A DNA stretch of 64,000 nt from Betaproteobacteria bacterium (GTDB lineage Bacteria > Pseudomonadota > Gammaproteobacteria > Burkholderiales > Usitatibacteraceae): contig JADJSD010000001.1 of assembly GCA_016711875.1 (NCBI GenBank), forward strand, positions 1,426,001-1,490,000. Reading direction: 5' to 3'. The notes beneath the pieces were generated by a model. It saw only the letters and a list, made by a program, of their open reading frames with translations, ran no database searches and was not told where the DNA came from. Each line of letters begins with the position of its first letter. Within the stretch, counting starts at the first letter, position 1. Shown in pieces: positions 7,262-14,698 of the stretch. A program made the position numbers and the translations under genes.

Positions 7262-8914
7262 ATGGCTGCCAAAGACGTCAAATTCCGTGAACACGCCCGC
7301 GTCCGCATGATCGCCGGCGTCAACGTTCTCGCCGATGCCGTGAAGGTCACCCTGGGCCCCAAGGGCCGCAACGTCGTGCTCGAGCGCTCCTTCGGCGCCC
7401 CCACCGTCACCAAGGACGGCGTGTCGGTCGCGAAGGAAATCGAGCTGAAGGACAAGTTCGAGAACATGGGCGCCCAGATGGTCAAGGAAGTCGCTTCCAA
7501 GACCTCGGACGTCGCCGGTGACGGCACCACCACCGCCACGGTGCTCGCCCAGTCGATCGTGACCGAAGGCATGAAGTACGTCGCCGCCGGCATGAACCCG
7601 ATGGACCTCAAGCGCGGCATCGACAAGGCCGTCCTCGCCACGATCGAGGAGCTCAAGAAGATCAGCAAGCCCTGCACGACCTCCAAGGAAATCGCGCAGG
7701 TCGGCTCCATCTCCGCCAACGCCGACGACAACATCGGCAAGATCATCTCCGACGCGATGGACAAGGTCGGCAAGGAAGGCGTCATCACGGTCGAGGACGG
7801 CAAGAGCCTCGACAACGAGCTGGATGTCGTCGAAGGCATGCAGTTCGACCGCGGCTACCTCTCCCCGTACTTCATCAACAACCCGGACCGCCAGATCGCG
7901 ATCCTCGACGATCCCTTCGTCCTGCTGCACGACAAGAAGATCTCGAACATCCGCGACCTGCTGCCGGTGCTGGAGCAGGTGGCCAAGGCCGGCCGTCCGC
8001 TTCTCATCGTCGCCGAAGACGTCGACGGCGAGGCGCTCGCGACCCTGGTCGTGAACAACCTGCGCGGCATCCTCAAGACCTGCGCCGTGAAGGCCCCGGG
8101 CTTCGGCGACCGCCGCAAGGCCATGCTCGAAGACATCGCCATCCTCACGGGCGGCACGGTCATCGCGGAAGAGCTCGGCCTCAAGCTCGAGAACGTCCAG
8201 CTGAAGGACCTCGGCAAGGCGAAGCGCATCGAAGTGGGCAAGGAAGACACCACGATCATCGACGGCGCCGGCAAGGAAGACCAGATCAAGGCGCGCGTGA
8301 CGACCATCCGCGCCCAGATCGAGGAAGCCACCAGCGACTACGACAAGGAAAAGCTCCAGGAGCGCGTGGCGAAGCTCGCCGGCGGCGTGGCCGTCATCAA
8401 GGTGGGTGCCGCGACCGAAGTCGAGATGAAGGAAAAGAAGGCCCGCGTGGAAGACGCGCTGCACGCCACCCGCGCTGCCGTGGAAGAAGGCATCGTCCCG
8501 GGCGGCGGCGTCGCGCTGATCCGCGCCAAGGGTGCCGTCGCCAAGGTGAAGGGCGACAACCCCGACCAGGACGCCGGCATCAAGATCGTGCTGCGCGCGA
8601 TCGAGCAGCCGCTTCGCGAGATCGCCCGCAACGCCGGTGACGAGCCGAGCGTCGTGGTGAACAAGGTCCTCGAGGGCAAGGGCAACTTCGGCTACAACGC
8701 CCAGACGGGCGAGTACGGCGACATGGTGGCGATGGGCGTTCTCGATCCCACCAAGGTCACGCGCTGCGCGCTGCAGAACGCGGCCTCGGTCGCGGCCCTG
8801 ATGCTCACCACCGACGCGATGGTTGCCGAGCTGCCCAAGGAAGACAAGGGCATGGCCGGCGGCATGGGCGGCGGCATGGGCGGCATGGGCGGCATGGACG
8901 GCATGGACATGTAA
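7262..8914 (+). CDS. groEL: Chaperonin GroEL
   Basis: A 550-residue Hsp60 that folds cytoplasmic proteins in an ATP-driven double ring with GroES. Visible are the start MAAKDVKF, the nucleotide-binding stretch containing GDGTTTATVL, the apical domain, VEEGIVPGGGVAL, and the flexible tail rich in GGM repeats. Length and composition are typical. Codon choice looks strongly biased toward C-ending codons, as expected for a very highly expressed gene. It is co-transcribed with groES and followed by a strong intrinsic terminator. Confidence 0.99.
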   Translation: MAAKDVKFREHARVRMIAGVNVLADAVKVTLGPKGRNVVLERSFGAPTVTKDGVSVAKEIELKDKFENMGAQMVKEVASKTSDVAGDGTTTATVLAQSIVTEGMKYVAAGMNPMDLKRGIDKAVLATIEELKKISKPCTTSKEIAQVGSISANADDNIGKIISDAMDKVGKEGVITVEDGKSLDNELDVVEGMQFDRGYLSPYFINNPDRQIAILDDPFVLLHDKKISNIRDLLPVLEQVAKAGRPLLIVAEDVDGEALATLVVNNLRGILKTCAVKAPGFGDRRKAMLEDIAILTGGTVIAEELGLKLENVQLKDLGKAKRIEVGKEDTTIIDGAGKEDQIKARVTTIRAQIEEATSDYDKEKLQERVAKLAGGVAVIKVGAATEVEMKEKKARVEDALHATRAAVEEGIVPGGGVALIRAKGAVAKVKGDNPDQDAGIKIVLRAIEQPLREIARNAGDEPSVVVNKVLEGKGNFGYNAQTGEYGDMVAMGVLDPTKVTRCALQNAASVAALMLTTDAMVAELPKEDKGMAGGMGGGMGGMGGMDGMDM

Positions 8915-8936
8915 GTCCGGGCCTTCCGGCTGCACG

Positions 8937-8968
8937 AAAAAGCCCCGCTTCGGCGGGGCTTTTTTTTT
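8937..8968 (+). terminator. Rho-independent terminator of groESL
   Basis: An 8 bp perfect stem (AGCCCCGC at 8941-8948, GCGGGGCT at 8953-8960) with a TTCG tetraloop, preceded by four A and followed by eight T. It sits 22 bases after the groEL stop. Confidence 0.95.
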
Positions 8969-8971
8969 CGC

Positions 8972-9042
8972 CATTCGGGGACAGGTGAAATTGGGGACAG
9001 GTGAAATTTTCACCTGTCCCCAATTTCACCTGTCCCCGAATG
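8972..9042. repeat. REPIN-like perfect palindrome
   Basis: Two perfectly complementary 35 base arms (8972-9006 and 9008-9042) are separated by one T. Each arm contains two tandem copies of GGGGACAGGTGAAA, so four related units lie head to head. GGGGACAG-type units arranged this way resemble REP/REPIN sequences mobilised by RAYT-type (Y1) transposases. No such transposase is in the window. It lies between the groESL terminator and the PhoX gene. Confidence 0.75.
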
Positions 9043-9047
9043 CCAAG

Positions 9048-9076
9048 CCGTCACAATTCCGAAAGCACGCTGTCAC
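9048..9076 (+). promoter_or_regulatory. Possible PhoB half-sites upstream of the PhoX gene
   Basis: CCGTCAC (9048-9054) and CTGTCAC (9070-9076) resemble the PhoB half-site CTGTCAT and start exactly 22 bases apart, two turns of the 11-base Pho-box period. The unit expected between them is poorly matched, so this is a weak candidate supported mainly by the phosphatase downstream. Confidence 0.25.
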
Positions 9077-9128
9077 GTCGCGCCGCTAGGGTGGCTCTCC
9101 CTGTCCCATTCCTTTCCGAGAGCCCGCC

Positions 9129-11363
9129 ATGAACGACCGCCCCGCGCACGACCTCGCCGCGAACCCGGAAGACGCCAGCTTCAACGACTCCCGAAACGAA
9201 TCCTTCGCGAACGTGCTCTCGATGCGCATGTCGCGGCGCTCGCTGCTCAAGGGAGCCGCGGGCTTCGCCGGCTCGGCGATCTTCGGGGGCAGTCTCCTGG
9301 GCTGCGGCAACAGCGACTCGGGCAACGACGACCTTTCGCTCAGCTTCACCGCCGTGCCCAAGGGCCTCGCCGATGCGCTGATCGTGCCCGCGGGCTACAC
9401 CGCCAGCGTGCTCTACCGCCTGGGCGACCCCATCAACGCCGCCACGCCGGAATCCGCCAACATCGCAGGTGACACGGGATCGTCCTATGCCTTCCGCGCC
9501 GGCGACCATCACGACGGCATGAGCTTCTTCGGGCTGGGCGCGAGCGGCACGTTCGACCAGAACGCCTCGGACCGTGGCCTGCTCGTGATGAACCACGAGA
9601 ACATCACGCAATTACTTCTGCACACCGCCGGCCCGACCGTCGTGAACGGCGTGCGCACGATCAGGGACGAGGTGGACAAGGAAGTGAACTGCCACGGCGT
9701 GAGCGTGGTCGAGGTCGTCCGCACTGGCAACGCGTGGAGCGCCAGCAGGACCTCCACGTTCAACCGCCGCATCACCCCGTCCACCGAAATGCTGATGTCC
9801 GGCCCGGCGGCGGGATCGCGCTTCTTCCGGACGAAATTCTCCCCGGATGGCACCCGCACGCGCGGCACAATCAACAACTGCGCCAACGGCTACACGCCCT
9901 GGGGCACGTACCTCACGTGCGAGGAGAACTGGTCGTTCTACTTCCGCCGCTCGGCGACGGACAATGCCGCGCGCACGGCGGCGGAAGTGACCGCCCTCAA
10001 CCGCTATGGCATCACGCAGGGTTCCTCCGGCAACTACGCGTGGAGCTCGGTCGTCGTCACGGACCCCAACGACACGACGTACTCGCGCTGGAACGCCTCG
10101 AAGATCGGCGCCTCCGCCGACGGCACGGACGATTTTCGCAACGTGGCCAACACCTACGGCTGGATCGTCGAGATCGACCCCTTCAGCGCGACCTCCACCC
10201 CGAAGAAGCGCACGGGAATGGGCCGCTTCTTCCACGAAGGCTCCTGGGTGGGTCCGGTCGTCGCCGGCCGTCCGATCGTCTTCTATTCCGGGTGCGATTC
10301 GCGCAACGAGTACGTCTACAAGTACGTCTCGACCGCCTTGTGGGACCCAGCCGACGCGACGCGCGGCGTGGTGGCGGGCGACAAGTACCTCGACGCGGGC
10401 AAGCTGTACGTGGCCAAGTTCAACGCCGACGGCAGCGGCTCGTGGGTCGAGCTCGCGTTCGGCGTGAACGGCATCACGTCGGCGAGCGCGGCGTATCCCT
10501 TCGCCGACCAGGCGGACGTGCTGGTGCACGCGCGTCTCGCCGCCGACGTCGTAGGCGCAACCAAGATGGATCGTCCCGAGTGGGGCGGCGTGAACCCGAA
10601 GAACGGCGAGGTGTACTTCACGCTCACCAACAACAGCCAGCGCGGCTCGACGGCGGCGCCCCTCGACCCGGCCAACCCGCGCTACTACACCGACACGCGC
10701 GGCACCGCGACGCAGCGAGGCAACAACAATGGCCACATCATCCGTTTCCTGCCCACCAACGGCGACCATTCGTCGGCCGGGTTCACCTGGGACATCTATC
10801 TCTTCGCGGCGCAGGCCACCGCGGACGCCGCGGCGGCCGACGCGGACTATCAGGCCAACGTGAACGTCTCCGGCCTCACCGCCGCCAACGATCTTTCCAG
10901 TCCCGACGGCCTGTGGTTCAGCCGCGTGACGCCGGGCCTGATGTGGGTCGAGACCGACGACGGCGCCTACACGGACGTGACTAACTGCATGCTCCTCGCT
11001 GCCCTGCCGGGCCAGCTGGGCGACGGCGGGAACGTGACCATCGCCAACAAGTCCGTGCCGCAGGGAACCGGCGGGGCGACGGTCGACGTGAACATGACCA
11101 CGAAGGTGGGCAAGAAGGTCACGGAAGCGACGCTGCGCCGCTTCCTCGTGGGCCCGAAAGGGTGCGAGATCACCGGCATCGCGGAATCCGGCGATGGCAA
11201 GGCGCTCTTCGTGAACATCCAGCACCCGGGCGAGAACACCACCGCCGCGCAACTCGCCGCCGGCACCTTCGAGAGCACCTGGCCGGGCGCCACCGCCACC
11301 TCGCGCCCGCGTTCCTCCACCATCGTCATCACCCGCAACGACGGCGGCAAGATCGCGGTCTAG
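9129..11363 (+). CDS. PhoX-family (DUF839) exported phosphatase
   Basis: A 744-residue protein of the PhoX family, calcium- and iron-dependent alkaline phosphatases active on phosphomonoesters outside the cytoplasm. Residues 35-59 form a twin-arginine signal, SRRSLLKG, then a hydrophobic stretch ending LLGC; Cys59 could be lipidated. Matching family features include GLLVMNHENITQ, the acidic TCEENWSFYF region, the glycine-rich propeller blades, and SSPDGLWF near the C-terminus. Family members are usually induced by phosphate starvation, and weak PhoB-like half-sites precede it. It is convergent with the cytochrome c gene. The metal set and substrate are inferred from the family only. Confidence 0.88.
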   Translation: MNDRPAHDLAANPEDASFNDSRNESFANVLSMRMSRRSLLKGAAGFAGSAIFGGSLLGCGNSDSGNDDLSLSFTAVPKGLADALIVPAGYTASVLYRLGDPINAATPESANIAGDTGSSYAFRAGDHHDGMSFFGLGASGTFDQNASDRGLLVMNHENITQLLLHTAGPTVVNGVRTIRDEVDKEVNCHGVSVVEVVRTGNAWSASRTSTFNRRITPSTEMLMSGPAAGSRFFRTKFSPDGTRTRGTINNCANGYTPWGTYLTCEENWSFYFRRSATDNAARTAAEVTALNRYGITQGSSGNYAWSSVVVTDPNDTTYSRWNASKIGASADGTDDFRNVANTYGWIVEIDPFSATSTPKKRTGMGRFFHEGSWVGPVVAGRPIVFYSGCDSRNEYVYKYVSTALWDPADATRGVVAGDKYLDAGKLYVAKFNADGSGSWVELAFGVNGITSASAAYPFADQADVLVHARLAADVVGATKMDRPEWGGVNPKNGEVYFTLTNNSQRGSTAAPLDPANPRYYTDTRGTATQRGNNNGHIIRFLPTNGDHSSAGFTWDIYLFAAQATADAAAADADYQANVNVSGLTAANDLSSPDGLWFSRVTPGLMWVETDDGAYTDVTNCMLLAALPGQLGDGGNVTIANKSVPQGTGGATVDVNMTTKVGKKVTEATLRRFLVGPKGCEITGIAESGDGKALFVNIQHPGENTTAAQLAAGTFESTWPGATATSRPRSSTIVITRNDGGKIAV

Positions 11364-11382
11364 CGCAACACGTCCGCCGGTC

Positions 11383-12039
11383 CTAGAAGGGCTGGCGGAC
11401 GACCTTCTTCTGCGTCCGCACGCCGTCCACCGTGACCGTCACGGTGGCGGCGCCTTCGCCCGTGAAGGCGATCGCGAGCCGGCCCACGGGCCGGATGCCC
11501 ACGAGCGAGGGCAGGAAGGGCTGCGCGGCGTGCGGCCCCGAGACGCGGTAGAGATCGCCCTCGACATTGGCGGGCGCCACCCAGCGACCCTCCGACATCA
11601 CGAGCCACAGGGGGCGCTTCCCCTCCCCGTAGATGAACAGCACGCCGAACGCGACATGCCGCGGCGCGCCATGCTGGACGAGCGAAAGTCCCCCCCCGGG
11701 CTCCGCCGGCGTCCACCACAGGTCCGTGTAATTTCGCGCCGGGATCGGCTCGATCCCCAGCAGGCGTCCCACGAACGTGGCGATGTCGGCCAGGTCCGCG
11801 TCGGTGAGGAAGGCGAGGAAACTCATGCGCGCCACGCGGCTCTCGATGGCGCTGCGGATCATCTCCGGGTCGTAGGGCGCCGTCTCGGGGCCGCGAAGGG
11901 GCGGGTAGCCGTGGCAGCGCTGGCAGTGTTCGCGGTAGAGCTGCTCGCCGCGCGCCGCATCCTGGGCGAAGACCGGCGCGGCGGCCAAGCCGATGCCCGC
12001 CGCACACGCGCCCAGCCAGTGGTTCGTCTTCGTGCCCAT
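11383..12039 (-). CDS. Exported c-type cytochrome with an uncharacterised C-terminal domain
   Basis: About 218 residues from the ATG at 12039; an ATG at 12051 is a close alternative. A signal peptide ends APVFA-QDA near residue 26. One haem-binding motif, C39-Q-R-C42-H43, begins a short class I cytochrome domain that ends near residue 90. The remaining 125 residues contain WWTPAEPGGGLSLVQHG and a beta-rich stretch (LFIYGEGKRPLWLVMSEG) that I do not recognise as an electron-transfer module; it may bind a partner or ligand. It is convergent with the PhoX gene, 19 bases apart. Location is probably periplasmic. Confidence 0.75.
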   Translation of the reverse strand: MGTKTNHWLGACAAGIGLAAAPVFAQDAARGEQLYREHCQRCHGYPPLRGPETAPYDPEMIRSAIESRVARMSFLAFLTDADLADIATFVGRLLGIEPIPARNYTDLWWTPAEPGGGLSLVQHGAPRHVAFGVLFIYGEGKRPLWLVMSEGRWVAPANVEGDLYRVSGPHAAQPFLPSLVGIRPVGRLAIAFTGEGAATVTVTVDGVRTQKKVVRQPF

Positions 12040-12176
12040 GGTCCACAGCATGGCCCGCGTTCGTGACAGGCCGGTTTCGCGCGTACGGCGAAGCGGTTCC
12101 TTCCTGTAGCGCGATAAGGCGGGAAGCCCGGTGCCTTTTCCCCGGACCGGCGGCGGCACGGCGCCCGTAGGATGGG

Positions 12177-12383
12177 TTCATCGAAACGCCAACGCAGGAG
12201 CATCTCGAGAACCAAAGCCTCCCCCCGGTTGCCGACCCCAAAAGCCGCTGTTGCGCGCGCCCCTTAGCCGGGTGTACCTGATGCGGAAGGAAGGCGACCC
12301 ACCTGGCCACCCCGTTCCCGGGGTCCTGCAGGCGAATCGATGAAGCATCGGAGGGCGCGGCGAAAGCCGCGCCCTTCGTCATT
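12177..12383 (+). ncRNA. Candidate structured noncoding element, copy A
   Basis: First of two tandem, diverged copies of a roughly 200 base element. Shared landmarks in order: TTCATCGAAAC (12177), AGCCGCTGTTG (12243), a 25-base identical block starting GGGTGTACCTGATGCGG (12270-12294), a GTTC-loop hairpin (ACCCCGTTCCCGGGGT near 12309), and a GAAA-loop stem GGGCGCGGC/GCCGCGCCC (12353-12374) followed by TTCGTCATT. A TAGGAT hexamer just upstream could be a -10. No coding frame is conserved beyond a short stretch. I cannot match it to a known RNA family; the orientation is inferred from the terminator-like 3' hairpin. Confidence 0.5.
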
Positions 12384-12496
12384 CATGCGCGTCCGACGTG
12401 CGGTGTGCAGGCAAAAGGGGTTTCGTGAGGCCGAACAGACCCCGGGAATGGGTCCTTATCCCGCCATCGCGGCCGCCCGCCCTTGCGCACAATGCA

Positions 12497-12712
12497 TTCA
12501 TCGAAACCGAACGGACCAGGAATCACTCGACAACCAAGGCCGACCCAGCCGGTCACCAACCCCAGAAGCCGCTGTTGTGCGCGCCCCCGAAAGGCGGGTG
12601 TACCTGATGCGGAAGGAAGGTGACCCCCCTGCAGCACCCCGTTCGTGGGGAACCTGCCGGACGGAATCGATGCAGCAGGAAGGGCGCGGCGAAAGCCGCG
12701 CCCTTCGTCATT
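12497..12712 (+). ncRNA. Candidate structured noncoding element, copy B
   Basis: Second copy, 320-329 bases downstream of copy A, with the same landmarks: TTCATCGAAAC (12497), AGCCGCTGTTG (12567), the 25-base block (12596-12620), the GTTC-loop hairpin with changed flanking pairs (CACCCCGTTCGTGGGG), and the identical GAAA-loop stem (12682-12703). Linkers differ in length and sequence while the hairpins survive, which argues for selected structure. It has about eight GGA triplets, so a CsrA/RsmA-binding role is conceivable but unproven. Its 3' hairpin lies against the stop codon of the convergent gene and may serve both. Confidence 0.5.
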
Positions 12713-13208
12713 TCGCCGGGGCGCCGTGCCGTTCGGCCAGCCCGCCCTCCCGCGCCGCGCAGTCACGCGCCTCCCGCGCCACCGCGATCACGAGCGCGAG
12801 GTCCGTCGCGCCGGAAACGCCCGACCTGGCGTAGTCCGTCGCGGGATTGAACGGCAGGCCGTTCTCGTCCTCCGTGCCCAGCACCACGTCGATCGCGTCG
12901 CCATAGGCGCGGGCGGCGAGCTCGAGGTTCCACGCGAGCGTGGCCGAGGCGGATGCCGGCGCCCCGTCGTCGATCAACCGCTCGCAGGCCATGCCGATCT
13001 CCTCGGCCACGGGCTCGAGCCGCGCCGCTTCGATGGCCGCGCAGTCGGGCGTGGGCGCCAGGGCGGCGAAGCTCCCGTCGATTCCATCCAGGTAGGCGAG
13101 CTGCCGCGCGAGCTCCGCGGCGGCGTCCTCACCGAGGCGTGCGATCGCGAACCGGCGGGCGGGTGCGCGCTTCTCGCGCTCGGGCGGTTCGGGGATGGAT
13201 CGGGTCAT
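12708..13208 (-). CDS. Hypothetical protein (166 aa)
   Basis: Not recognised. The ATG at 13208 has an AAGGAG ribosome site at the right distance. The product is alanine- and glutamate-rich, probably helical, with no signal peptide or membrane segment and three scattered cysteines. Its stop codon abuts the terminal hairpin of noncoding copy B, which could end transcription from both sides. GC and codon use match the neighbours, so it is probably a real gene, but no role can be proposed. Confidence 0.65.
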   Translation of the reverse strand: MTRSIPEPPEREKRAPARRFAIARLGEDAAAELARQLAYLDGIDGSFAALAPTPDCAAIEAARLEPVAEEIGMACERLIDDGAPASASATLAWNLELAARAYGDAIDVVLGTEDENGLPFNPATDYARSGVSGATDLALVIAVAREARDCAAREGGLAERHGAPAK

Positions 13209-13374
13209 GGTCTTCTCCTTCGCGCCGGCGATGATACGACGACCATCGAATTGGGCGGGAATATCGCCGCTTTTCCGGCCACCTTTCGATCCCCGGCAGG
13301 CCGAAGATTCAGGTGTGGGCGACGACGACGAAAGCCGCCCACGAACGCAGGACCTCCTCCTCAAGGGAACTTCC

Positions 13375-13500
13375 GTGAACGCACTGCTCCTCTGGATCGC
13401 CGACAACCCTTCCGCCACCTTCCTGTTGATCGCCGTGGCCATGGCACTCGTGGCTTCCCGCTATCCCCACGACGAACACTGGATGGACGGCATGCGGTAG
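13375..13500 (+). CDS. Possible small single-span membrane protein (41 aa)
   Basis: A GTG start at 13375 with AAGGGAA six bases before it opens a 41-residue frame: one hydrophobic helix (residues 3-27, including SATFLLIAVAMALVASR) and a charged C-terminus, YPHDEHWMDGMR. A strong intrinsic terminator follows 22 bases after the stop, which supports transcription in this direction. I know of no homologue; the longer in-frame extension upstream has no helix or ribosome site. Confidence 0.45.
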   Translation: MNALLLWIADNPSATFLLIAVAMALVASRYPHDEHWMDGMR

Positions 13501-13522
13501 GATCGTCGCAACGCGACAGGGC

Positions 13523-13552
13523 GGCCCCGCTTCGGCGGGGCCCTTTTTTTTT
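13523..13552 (+). terminator. Rho-independent terminator
   Basis: Stem GGCCCCGC (13523-13530) and GCGGGGCC (13535-13542) with TTCG loop, then C and nine T. It separates the small ORF from the aldo/keto reductase gene. Confidence 0.92.
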
Positions 13553-13565
13553 CGGGGAGACATGC

Positions 13566-14591
13566 ATGGAATACCGCAAGCTCGGCGAGAACGGCGTCGC
13601 CGTTTCGCCCATCTGCCTCGGCACGATGATGTTCGGCGACCGCACCGGCCGGGACGAAGCGGCGGCCATCGTCGCCCACGCGAGAGCCGCGGGCGTGAAT
13701 TTCATCGACACGGCCGACGTGTACGCCAAGGGCGCCTCGGAGCGCATCGTGGGCGAGCTCATCAAGGCCGACCGGGCCCACTGGGTGCTCGCGACGAAGG
13801 TGGCGAACCCCACCGGGCCGGGCCCCAACGACAAGGGCCTTTCTCGCGGTCACCTGCAGGTCGCGCTCGAGGCGAGCCTCGAGCGGCTCGATACCGACTA
13901 CATCGACGTCTACTACCTGCACAAGGACGACGTCACGACGCCGCTCGCGGAGACGCTGCGCACGGTGGACGAATTCCTCGCCGAGGGCACGGTGCGCCAC
14001 TGGGCGATCTCCAACTTCCGCGGCTGGCGCATGGCCGAGGTCATCCGCGTCGCCGACCAGCTCGGCATGCCGCGCCCCGTGTGCGTGCAGCCGTACTACA
14101 ACGCGATGAACCGCATGCCGGAGGTCGAGGTGCTGCCGGCCTGCGCCTACTACGGGCTGGGGGTCGTGCCCTACAGCCCGCTCGCCCGGGGAGTCCTCAC
14201 GGGCAAGTACGCGCCCGGGGCCGCGCCGCCGGAGGGTTCGCGCGCCGGGGTGAAGGATCGCCGCCTGATGGAGACGGAATTCCGCGCCGAATCGATGGAG
14301 CACGCCCGCCATTTCGCGGAGCACGCGAAGTCCCGCGGGATCACCTCCGGCCAGTTCGCCACGGCCTGGGTGCTCGCGAGCGAGATCGTCACTTCGGTCC
14401 TCGCCGGGCCGCGCACGCTGGCCCAGTGGGAGGAATACCTCGGGGCGCTGGACTACAAGTGGACCCCGGAAGACGAAGCCTTCGTGGATTCCCTGGTGCG
14501 CCCCGGCCACCCGTCCACCCCGGGTTACTCGGATCCCCAATACCCCTTCTTCGGGCGCACGCGCGCGGGGAACCCGGTCCGCAGCCCCTGA
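13566..14591 (+). CDS. Aldo/keto reductase
   Basis: A 341-residue NADPH-dependent oxidoreductase of the aldo/keto reductase fold, the subgroup resembling voltage-gated potassium channel beta subunits and YajO-type reductases. The catalytic tetrad is visible as D48, Y53, K78 and H119 (FIDTADVY, LATK, YYLHKDD). The cofactor segment includes YSPLARGVLTGKY and the late SVLAGPRT. The ATG at 13566 follows GGGGAGA; an out-of-frame ATG 4 bases upstream is not used. It stands alone after a terminator. The substrate, an aldehyde or ketone, cannot be deduced. Confidence 0.9.
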   Translation: MEYRKLGENGVAVSPICLGTMMFGDRTGRDEAAAIVAHARAAGVNFIDTADVYAKGASERIVGELIKADRAHWVLATKVANPTGPGPNDKGLSRGHLQVALEASLERLDTDYIDVYYLHKDDVTTPLAETLRTVDEFLAEGTVRHWAISNFRGWRMAEVIRVADQLGMPRPVCVQPYYNAMNRMPEVEVLPACAYYGLGVVPYSPLARGVLTGKYAPGAAPPEGSRAGVKDRRLMETEFRAESMEHARHFAEHAKSRGITSGQFATAWVLASEIVTSVLAGPRTLAQWEEYLGALDYKWTPEDEAFVDSLVRPGHPSTPGYSDPQYPFFGRTRAGNPVRSP

Positions 14592-14698
14592 TCGGCCGCC
14601 ACGTCCCCGGGGCGCCGCGCCTTGCCTTCGCACAAAGGGCGGGGTGGCGGTTCGGGGGATGATGGAGGCTTCCCGCGGAGCCTCCCGGCGCAACTCCC

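Noticed and set aside
7232..9013. A 593-codon open frame antisense to groEL
   Set aside because: It is the mirror of a strongly codon-biased groEL; composition is His/Asp/Val/Leu-rich without domains. The same applies to long antisense frames over the dehydratase (20341-22998) and nuoL (36938-38926).
12200..12250. c-di-GMP-I (GEMM) riboswitch suggested by CAAAGCCTCC in copy A
   Set aside because: Copy B lacks the motif and the GNRA tetraloop/receptor pair is not present; no downstream gene lies in the right position.
12596..12640. SRP RNA: GGAAGGAAGG in both noncoding copies resembles the 4.5S RNA loop GGAAGGAAGCAGCC
   Set aside because: The flanking bases cannot form the required symmetric and asymmetric internal loops, and the conserved AGCAGCC is absent.
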